This document shows, in pieces, positions 57,953-64,000 of a stretch of DNA of 64,000 bases (positions are counted from its first letter, which is position 1; every line of letters starts with the position of its first letter). The notes under the pieces were generated by a model. It worked only from the letters and a program-made list of their open reading frames with translations. It did not search any database and was not told the origin of the DNA. This DNA is from Candidatus Epulonipiscium sp. (lineage in GTDB: Bacteria; Bacillota; Clostridia; Lachnospirales; Defluviitaleaceae): contig JAAYQR010000011.1 in the NCBI GenBank assembly GCA_012519205.1, forward strand, positions 79,023 through 143,022, given 5' to 3'. The translations under genes were made by a program, and so were the position numbers.

Positions 57953-59359
57953 TCAAATAATATTATCATTTTCCTCTAAATAATTTAAGAATACATTGAC
58001 TACATATTCATCAAATTGACTTCCCTTATTATTTGATAAAATATCTGCTGCTTTTTTAAAGTTCATCCCCTTACGATAAGGTCTATCCGATGTCATAGCA
58101 TCAAATGCATCCGCAACAGAAATAATTTTGGCTTCTAAGGATATCTCTTCTTTTTTAAGACCTTCAGGATAACCTTTACCATCAATTCTTTCATGATGCT
58201 GTTTTACATGAACGCTAATATCTTTAAGTGCAGGGATATCTTTAATGATTTCATATCCCTTTAAAGGATGTAGTTTAATAACATTAAACTCATCTTCAGA
58301 TAGTTTAGCTGGTTTATTAAGTATTTCATCTGGAACTCCGATTTTACCGATATCATGAAGGGCTGCTGCAATCTTTATTTTTTCTAGCTGTTTTTTTTCA
58401 AAGTTCATTTTTTTGGCTATTGCTACAGAATAATCCGTAACCCTATCGATATGTCCCTTCGTGTACATATCTTTAACTTCTATTGCATTAGCAAGAACCT
58501 TAACCGTATCAAAAAACATCTTATTGATATCATCGTATAATTTGGCATTCTCTAGGGCTATAGACAGTACATTAGAATAACAGCTAAGTAAATATTTTTC
58601 ATTTTCATCAATATATTCTCCCAATAAAACAATAAATGCCACAATATGCTTATTTTTATCCAACACAGGAACTAAAGCCATTGATTTAAATTTTTCTATC
58701 AATTTGTCCTTTAATATTTTATAGAATTTAGGTGTTTTCTCTATATCTGTATGGATTTGAACATCCTCTAGAGAAATATCATAATTTAAATAACCCCTAC
58801 TAATAATCCTTTTTGCAAGGGGTTCAATGATAGAAAATGTAGCTGAATCCCTGTAATATGTATCAACCAATCTTAGTCCTTTTTCCTTTGATACGAAAAC
58901 TGCACCAAAAGAACTGTTTATAAAAGGAACGATATCTTTTAAAGCTATTCTAAGCAATTCATATTTATCAAAGTTTGAAGTTACTTCTTGACTAAAATGA
59001 AATAAATTCTTTAATTCTTCTACTCTTCTGTTTAATTCAATGTTCATTCTTTCCATTTCTTCCGTATATGCTTTAAGCTGAGAATGGGCAGCCTCTAACT
59101 CAGACTGTCTATTAATAAGTTCTGAGTTCTTAGATTTTAATTGCCTTGAATACTTATCAATTTCAATCTCATCTTCTTCTAATTGAACTTCTCTTTCATA
59201 AAGCATAGAAAGAACACGGTTGAATTCACTTTTTAATACATCCATCTCTCCCGTATAATGACCTTCTATCAAAATCCCTTTTTCTTTTATTTCTTCCTCT
59301 AAATATTTATTAATAGCAAGTACTTCTTCTAAAAGACAATCCATTTCACGTCTTGGCAT
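57953..59359 (-). CDS. HD-GYP c-di-GMP phosphodiesterase with coiled coil and GAF domain
   Basis: A 468-residue protein: N-terminal coiled coil (about 1-130; ESELEAAHSQLKAYTEEMER-like heptads), a GAF-like sensor (about 135-280), and a C-terminal HD-GYP domain with TKGHIDRVTDYSVAIAKKM, the HD pair in AALHDIGKIGVPDEIL, QHHERIDGKGYPEGL (GYP) and VADAFDAMTSDRPYRKGM. It likely hydrolyses c-di-GMP, opposing the GGDEF enzyme at 704-1591. The start ATG 59359 has GAGGGG before it; the ATG at 59386 overlaps the cheY-like gene and has none. Probably the output of, or controlled with, the adjacent receiver protein. Confidence 0.93.
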   Translation of the reverse strand: MPRREMDCLLEEVLAINKYLEEEIKEKGILIEGHYTGEMDVLKSEFNRVLSMLYEREVQLEEDEIEIDKYSRQLKSKNSELINRQSELEAAHSQLKAYTEEMERMNIELNRRVEELKNLFHFSQEVTSNFDKYELLRIALKDIVPFINSSFGAVFVSKEKGLRLVDTYYRDSATFSIIEPLAKRIISRGYLNYDISLEDVQIHTDIEKTPKFYKILKDKLIEKFKSMALVPVLDKNKHIVAFIVLLGEYIDENEKYLLSCYSNVLSIALENAKLYDDINKMFFDTVKVLANAIEVKDMYTKGHIDRVTDYSVAIAKKMNFEKKQLEKIKIAAALHDIGKIGVPDEILNKPAKLSEDEFNVIKLHPLKGYEIIKDIPALKDISVHVKQHHERIDGKGYPEGLKKEEISLEAKIISVADAFDAMTSDRPYRKGMNFKKAADILSNNKGSQFDEYVVNVFLNYLEENDNII

Positions 59360-59378
59360 ATGCTTAATCCCCTCTAAA

Positions 59379-59747
59379 TTATACATCTAGTTGTCTTTTA
59401 CATTTTATTAATGCCTCTTCTAATCTTCCCTGGTCAAACGGTTTAACAATAAAATCCTTAGCCCCTGCCATTATGGCTTTAATAACCATCTTTTTTTGCC
59501 CCATGGCAGTACACATCAAAATATAGGTGTCAGGCTGTTCTTTTAATATCTCCTTTACGGATTCAATCCCATCCATTTTGGGCATAACTATATCCATAGT
59601 AATCACATGTGGCTTAAGGTCTTTTGCCTTTTTGATAGCATCTTCTCCATTAAAAGCTTCCCCAATTACCTTATGGCCCATTCCCTGTATCATGTTTTTT
59701 AAAACAGTTCGTACAAAAGCAGCATCATCTACAATCAATACTGTCAT
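59379..59747 (-). CDS. Single-domain response regulator (CheY-like)
   Basis: A 122-residue receiver: DD at 7-8, phospho-Asp52 in HVITMDIVMPKMDG, Thr in MCTAMG and Lys in DFIVKPF. No output domain. It precedes the HD-GYP gene by 19 bases (from the chosen starts), so it may control that enzyme. Start ATG 59747 follows GAGGAGG. Confidence 0.93.
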   Translation of the reverse strand: MTVLIVDDAAFVRTVLKNMIQGMGHKVIGEAFNGEDAIKKAKDLKPHVITMDIVMPKMDGIESVKEILKEQPDTYILMCTAMGQKKMVIKAIMAGAKDFIVKPFDQGRLEEALIKCKRQLDV

Positions 59748-59839
59748 GTTAAACCTCCTCTTTGGCATTTATTTAGAGGAATAATAAATTTATTTTATCA
59801 TCATAACTGCTCTATTTCAATGGGTAAGTATAATCAATT

Positions 59840-60307
59840 TCATTCTATTAAGCAAATCGCTTGGGAGGAAATACCTCTACCTTCTCCCGTAAATCCTAAA
59901 CCCTCTTCGGTTGTCGCCTTAATATTTACTTGATTGATATTGATATCTAATGCCTGGGCGATATTCTTTCTCATATCTTCAATATAAGGAGCCATCTTAG
60001 GCTTTTGTGCAATTATAGTTGCATCGATATTTATAATAGAAAATCCATCCCTAGATAATATCTCCCTAACCCGTTCTAGTAGCATAATACTCGATGCATC
60101 CTTATATTGTTCCATTGTATCGGGAAAGTGTCTTCCAATATCTCCCTTTGAGGCTGCACCTAGAAGTGCATCCATTATGGCATGGGTAAGAACATCAGCA
60201 TCAGAATGGCCCATAAGCCCCTTATCGTAAGTGATTTCAACCCCACCTATGATTAATTTCCTATCTTCTATTAATCTATGCACATCATAACCCATACCAA
60301 TTCTCAT
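59840..60307 (-). CDS. ispF: 2-C-methyl-D-erythritol 2,4-cyclodiphosphate synthase
   Basis: A 155-residue enzyme of the MEP isoprenoid pathway: [12 protein letters not shown] with metal ligands Dx[14 protein letters not shown], and the C-terminal [16 protein letters not shown]. The ATG at 60307 follows GAAGGAGAG; a longer frame to 60412 lacks a site. Other MEP genes are not here. Confidence 0.96.
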   Translation of the reverse strand: MRIGMGYDVHRLIEDRKLIIGGVEITYDKGLMGHSDADVLTHAIMDALLGAASKGDIGRHFPDTMEQYKDASSIMLLERVREILSRDGFSIINIDATIIAQKPKMAPYIEDMRKNIAQALDININQVNIKATTEEGLGFTGEGRGISSQAICLIE

Positions 60308-60429
60308 ACTATTCTCTCCTTCTATTATTTTTGTTTTTCTACAATTTATATCAGGTGTTGAGATTTTTTTACATTTATTATATACTTTAATATATGTTAA
60401 ATCTAGTACCATTTATAGGAGGGATTGCC

Positions 60430-61160
60430 TTGATTCCAAAAATACTAATATATGATAATAGTGTATTGCAACGCCGAAACCTAGTTGATTTTATAAATGA
60501 ACTCCAACTTCCTGTGGATATTTATGAGTCTGGAGATTTCGAAGATACCCTAAGTCAAATGAAAACCAGAAACTTTGATATTATTATTACTGATGTCATT
60601 ATAGAAAATATGAGAAGCATTGATACTATCAAAGAAATAAGAGATCTATACCCATATACATTTATCGTATTCGTAACAGCCCATAAGGATTATATCCTAG
60701 AACTACTAACATACTGCAGATGTTATGACTATATTACAAAACCAGTCAATAAGGAAAGGTTTCAAGATACTATAAAACAAATTCTTAAAAAAATAGAACA
60801 AAAAGATTTTAATCTTGATAGAACTAAAAACGAAAAAAATCTTATCACCCACTACAATAGCGAAACATATGTAATTCCCATAGAGAATATCCTATTTATT
60901 GAACAACAAGGATACCTCTCCATTATACATACACATCACCGTATTTATCAATGCGTATCTACTTTGATTAACATGTATAATAGCCTTAATGATATTTTCT
61001 ATTTAACCCATAAGAGTTTTTAGTAAATACAAAAAATATTGACTATATATCTTATAATAGAAAAAGCACCAGCGATATATTTTTTATAAACTATGATAAA
61101 ACGGCGCTACTTAGTGTTAGGAAAAAAACCGATTTTAAAAAGTTTATTAATAATCTATAA
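60430..61160 (+). pseudogene. AgrA-like LytTR response regulator, frameshifted
   Basis: The receiver (phospho-Asp55 in IIITDVIIEN, Lys in DYITKPV) and the LytTR DNA-binding domain (VIPIENILFIEQQGYLSIIH) are present. The frame stops at 61020-61023 after LTHKSF, but the next frame at once continues with LVNTKNIDYISYNRKS and ends at 61160 as LytTR proteins do (TDFKKFINNL). The T-run at 61017-61021 has five Ts; six would restore the gene. Start is TTG 60430 after GGAGGG. It belongs to the agr-like locus with the kinase, peptide and protease that follow. Loss of the C-terminal strands probably abolishes DNA binding. Confidence 0.85.
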
Positions 61161-61350
61161 TTTACAAAGTCCAACTTTTTTCTTTATATTCAAAACCTTA
61201 TTATGGTATCATATAATAATATACTAATTCTTACACAATACCCTATATATTTATTACTTTCATCAAATTATAGTCAACGTTAATCAAACCTATATTTCAT
61301 TTTTTTACTATTATCTGTATAATAAAACTAGAAAAGTAAGGAGTGTAGAA

Positions 61351-62652
61351 ATGGCAAGCTTTTTTCTACTTCAGTTTCTCGAGGGATTTGCATTATATCT
61401 CATTATTATTACATTGGCAAGAAAAAAAGGCAAGATATCACTGTTCATGCTCTTTTTTCTTACCATTTTACACGGAAGCATTTATTATGTTATTGATAAA
61501 CTTTTTCCTTTTCAGCTCCATGGATTAGTATTAATTATTTTATCAATACTTATTAGTTCTTTAGTATTAGAGTTAGATTTTATTTTAGCTACAATAAGTG
61601 CATTAATTTCTATATTAGTTATTATTAGCCTAGACTTTACAATTAGCATGTTATGTTTAGCTATTATAAAGATTCCTATTACCGAAATTATTAATAATAC
61701 CTATATTAGAACGAATTTAACCTTTTTTGTACAAGTTTGTTTTTTAGGTGTAGCTATTATATTAAATAAAAAGAATTTTACTTTACCCAAAAAATATTTT
61801 GTTACTAAAAAAACCAGTATATTAATTTCTTCTCTCTTTTTCATAATATGTGTATTTGCCCTATTTGCTCTTATTATTAGTAGCCTTATTAGCTCTTTGC
61901 AGAGCTTAATGTACGTTTTTCTGATTATTACTTTTATATCTTTTTCATTTGTCATTTATAAATTAAATCAATATATCGTTTATATGGCAATGAAGGAAAT
62001 TCAATTAGAAGAACAAAAAAATATATATAGAATATATAAAAGAACTAATGAACCACCTAAAATCCCAAAGACATGAGTTTATTAATCATATAAATGTACT
62101 ATATGGCCTTGTACAGATAAAAGACTTAAGCCGTTTAGAAACTGCTAAAAGGTATATAGAAAACCTGAATATAACTATACAAGGAACTTCAAAGGTTATG
62201 GCCACCAATGAACCAGTTGTTTCCGGTCTTTTATTTACAAAAACAGCCATAGCCGAACAAAAAATATAGAGCTAGATGTACATATAACTGATAAATTTAC
62301 AGATACAAGTTTATCCCTTACGGAAATATCTGTTATCCTTAATAATCTTATCAATAATGCTATAGAATTTACCGAAAATCTTCCCGAAGAAAATCGGTAT
62401 ATATATATCGAGATTATTGGAGATGAAGATAATATATACATAGATATTTGCAATGAAAATAATAATCAACCTATCAAGGATATGACAGTACTTTTTAATA
62501 AAGGCTTTTCTACTAAACCCAATAGTTTAGATTCTAGGGGGTTTGGTTTATATAATGTAAAAAACATTATTGAGAAGCACCGCGGTATAATCACAGTGGA
62601 ATCTGACTCCCATGAAACTAGTTTCAAAATCACTTTACCAAAAAAATTTTAA
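61351..62652 (+). pseudogene. AgrC-like sensor histidine kinase, two frameshifts
   Basis: The first 230 codons encode six or so transmembrane helices typical of AgrC peptide receptors. The frame is lost near 62053 (one base extra), continues in a second frame with SQRHEFINHINVLYGLVQ (the H-box histidine), and is lost again in an A-run at 62262-62268 (six As where seven are needed). A third frame gives the ATPase part ILNNLINNAIEFTE and RGFGLYNVKNIIEKHRG and ends at 62652. All parts are recognisable, so decay is recent. Start ATG 61351 follows AAGGAG. Confidence 0.87.
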
Positions 62653-62665
62653 AGGAGAGAGTTAT

Positions 62666-62797
62666 ATGAAAAAGAACATGTTAACAGCTTTAAAATGGAT
62701 TGGAAGTGCCTCTCTAGTTTTTGCTGGATTATTTTCTACTTCTGCATGCTTTATAATTTGTTCACAACCTAAATGCCCGAAGTCTTTACAAAAGTAA
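62666..62797 (+). CDS. AgrD-like cyclic autoinducer peptide precursor
   Basis: A 43-residue precursor with an amphipathic N-terminal helix (MKKNMLTALKWIGSASLVF), a core and a C-terminal recognition tail QPKCPKSL, matching the xPxxPxSL tail of AgrD proteins. By alignment to known AgrD the ring would be Cys28-Phe-Ile-Ile-Cys32 (thiolactone of Cys28 to the Cys32 carbonyl), cleaved before Ser33. Ribosome site AAAGGAG; the gene starts 14 bases after the kinase end. Cysteines at 28, 32 and 37 are unusual. The frame is intact. Confidence 0.88.
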   Translation: MKKNMLTALKWIGSASLVFAGLFSTSACFIICSQPKCPKSLQK

Positions 62798-62807
62798 CAT
62801 ATTAATA

Positions 62808-62842
62808 TAAAAATAACAGGTAATCCTACCTGTTATTTTTAT
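62808..62842. terminator. Bidirectional terminator between agrD and agrB
   Basis: AAAATAACAGGTA and TACCTGTTATTTT form a perfect stem with T-rich sequence on both sides. It overlaps the last codons of agrB. Confidence 0.85.
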
Positions 62843-63413
62843 ATTCTATACTTATTTGCTCCTGTTCTATTAATATCATATAGATTATAATCATTGCCTC
62901 AAATAATATGGAATGCATTCCGATGTATTTCCATGGGGAAGATATAAAATATAAAACTATCACCCAGAAAGTAGTCATAGCTATTGCTATCCTTTTAATT
63001 TTTTTCCTTCTTTTACTACTTATGATGGGTTGATTTCTATGATCTGCTGGGGCAAAAATATATATTATTATAAATACAAAGATCCCTTCAATTAAAAAGA
63101 ATATATCATTTTGGATATATAGCCCCATAAATACTGTAGCATATATTATTCCCATACTTACTATGAAGCATTTAAAATAACTATCTGCATGATACCCCCC
63201 TGCCCATATCCTAACGGAGCCAAACACAAGTATGGCAAATATCCCATACCATAGATATCCACTAAAATATAATAACAAACCAATAAAGAATAATTTTACC
63301 CCCTCGCTCATAACAGATTGTAAGCCATATTGTATCTGCCTAATTTGTTCATGGGTGTAAAGCTTACTTTTATACATCTGATAAGATATCCTTGCCGCCA
63401 ATCTATCAATCAT
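62826..63413 (-). CDS. AgrB-like accessory gene regulator protease
   Basis: A 195-residue integral membrane cysteine protease that trims and cyclises the AgrD peptide. Catalytic residues are present as His75 and Cys82 in GGYHADSYFKC; five or six helices follow the family plan, with an SGYLWYGIFA segment and RRKKIKRIAI loop. It is transcribed toward agrD (convergent), unlike the usual co-oriented agrBD pair. The start follows GGAGGTG. Intact frame. Confidence 0.92.
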   Translation of the reverse strand: MIDRLAARISYQMYKSKLYTHEQIRQIQYGLQSVMSEGVKLFFIGLLLYFSGYLWYGIFAILVFGSVRIWAGGYHADSYFKCFIVSMGIIYATVFMGLYIQNDIFFLIEGIFVFIIIYIFAPADHRNQPIISSKRRKKIKRIAIAMTTFWVIVLYFISSPWKYIGMHSILFEAMIIIYMILIEQEQISIEYKNNR

Positions 63414-63493
63414 TACAACACCTCCAAAAGTAGTGATTTATGTAATATATTGTAGTATATGTATATAATACTATATAATATAAAAAAACACAA

Positions 63494-63524
63494 TCAAAAG
63501 ACCAGTATTCCTACTGGTCTTTTG
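63494..63524 (-). terminator. Terminator of the tRNA cluster
   Basis: AAAAGACCAGTA and TACTGGTCTTTT form a near-perfect stem around a four-base loop with T-rich sequence on the minus-strand exit. Confidence 0.8.
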
Positions 63525-63528
63525 AAAA

Positions 63529-63602
63529 TAGCGGAGGACGGAGTCGAACCGCCGACACTACGGGTATGAACCGTATGCTCTAGCCATCTGAGCTACTCCG
63601 CC
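63529..63602 (-). tRNA. tRNA-Met (anticodon CAT)
   Basis: Minus-strand cloverleaf: acceptor GGCGGAG/CTCCGCT, anticodon loop TTCATAC, T-arm GGTTCGACTCC. The body looks like elongator Met; tRNA-Ile2 (lysidine-modified CAT) is not fully excluded. CCA is not encoded. Confidence 0.88.
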
Positions 63603-63618
63603 ATATTTAGTTTTATTT

Positions 63619-63694
63619 TGGTGGGCGCAATAGGGCTCGAACCTATGACCCCCTGCTTGTAAGGCAGGTGCTCTCCCAGCTGAGCTATGCGCCC
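63619..63694 (-). tRNA. tRNA-Val (anticodon TAC)
   Basis: Minus-strand cloverleaf: acceptor GGGCGCA/TGCGCCC, anticodon loop CTTACAA, T-arm AGGTTCGAGCCCT, encoded 3' CCA. Confidence 0.95.
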
Positions 63695-63708
63695 AAAATA
63701 ATTATAAA

Positions 63709-63782
<74 letters not shown>

Positions 63783-63789
63783 ATTAATT

Positions 63790-63865
63790 TGGCAGGGGCA
63801 GCAGGACTCGAACCCACGACATTCGGTTTTGGAGACCGACGTTCTACCAACTGAACTATGCCCCT
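63790..63865 (-). tRNA. tRNA-Trp (anticodon CCA)
   Basis: Minus-strand cloverleaf: acceptor AGGGGCA/TGCCCCT, anticodon loop CTCCAAA, T-arm GGGTTCGAGTCC, discriminator G and encoded 3' CCA. Confidence 0.95.
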
Positions 63866-63870
63866 ATGTA

Positions 63871-63945
63871 TGGCTCCCCGAGTAGGATTCGAACCTACGA
63901 CCCTCCGGTTAACAGCCGGATGCTCTACCGCTGAGCTATCGAGGA
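63871..63945 (-). tRNA. tRNA-Asn (anticodon GTT)
   Basis: Minus-strand cloverleaf: acceptor TCCTCGA/TCGGGGA, anticodon loop CTGTTAA, T-arm AGGTTCGAATCCT, discriminator G and encoded 3' CCA. The last 55 bases of the window carry no recognisable feature, though an rRNA operon could lie beyond the edge. Confidence 0.95.
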
Positions 63946-64000
63946 ATATTAAAGCTGAATGCTAAAAGTTGAAAGTAGAATCTACACCTTCAAAACCAAA

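Overview
The window reads as chromosome of a low-GC, anaerobic, endospore-forming Firmicute of class Clostridia. Evidence: a sporulation sigma factor (sigH) in the classical gltX-cysE-cysS-mrnC-rlmB-sigH neighbourhood, pyruvate:ferredoxin oxidoreductase, a glycyl-radical pyruvate formate-lyase, a rubredoxin-first rubrerythrin, HrcA/CIRCE control of groESL, a Cys T-box, Firmicute-type ribosome sites (AGGAGG) and strong TTGACA/TATAAT promoters. A large Mrp-type cation/proton antiporter operon would suit a saline or alkaline habitat, but the genus cannot be fixed from sequence alone. Most genes lie on the minus strand.

Layout. 1-8.1 kb: a partial PHP-type phosphoesterase, a diguanylate cyclase, then a purine/one-carbon block (NCS2 purine permease, ZTP riboswitch, pflB, purH) and deoC. 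8.4-11.7 kb: a strong promoter, an unassigned structured RNA of about 300 nt ending in a terminator, then a plus-strand OpuA-type glycine betaine ABC transporter. 11.75-17.95 kb: a small accessory island with a truncated gene start, a broken AlbA_2/Schlafen-type ATP-binding gene, a Sau3AI-like GATC restriction-modification pair and a decayed IS3-family element; related short sequences lie at both edges. 17.97-26.9 kb: guaA-guaB, groES-groEL, a DUF554 protein, 8-oxoguanine glycosylase, and a cysteine-rich DUF6062-type protein. 27-33.7 kb: rubrerythrin, an OPT transporter paired with a PqqD-like protein, and PFOR. 34-39.5 kb: a two-component system, a MATE exporter and a small alarmone synthetase. 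39.6-48.8 kb: a ten-gene Mrp/Mbh-type antiporter operon led by a SulP anion transporter and preceded by a c-di-AMP (ydaO-type) riboswitch. 48.85-60.3 kb: two tRNAs, sigH, rlmB, Sir2, a MurJ/SpoVB-like flippase, mrnC, cysS, cysE (Cys T-box), gltX, an HD-GYP/CheY pair and ispF. 60.4-63.4 kb: an agr-like quorum-sensing locus in which the regulator and kinase are both frameshifted while the peptide and processing protease are intact. 63.5-63.95 kb: five tRNAs.

How the parts work together. Three RNA switches link transcription to small molecules: ZTP (one-carbon shortage) for pflB-purH, c-di-AMP (osmotic/ion state) for SulP-Mrp, and uncharged tRNA-Cys for cysE-cysS. pflB supplies formate for 10-formyl-tetrahydrofolate, which the PurH transformylase consumes. 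SulP plus Mrp looks like a secondary anion importer paired with a cation-expelling antiporter. Cyclic-di-GMP enzymes (GGDEF, HD-GYP) and a (p)ppGpp synthetase add further second-messenger control.

The most interesting items are the c-di-AMP-switched SulP-Mrp operon with three antiporter-type subunits and no hydrogenase genes, the half-broken agr locus with an inverted agrB and an unusual three-cysteine peptide, the unassigned RNA upstream of opuA, and the unassigned leader of the purine permease. I saw no clear evidence of a wholly new multigene system.
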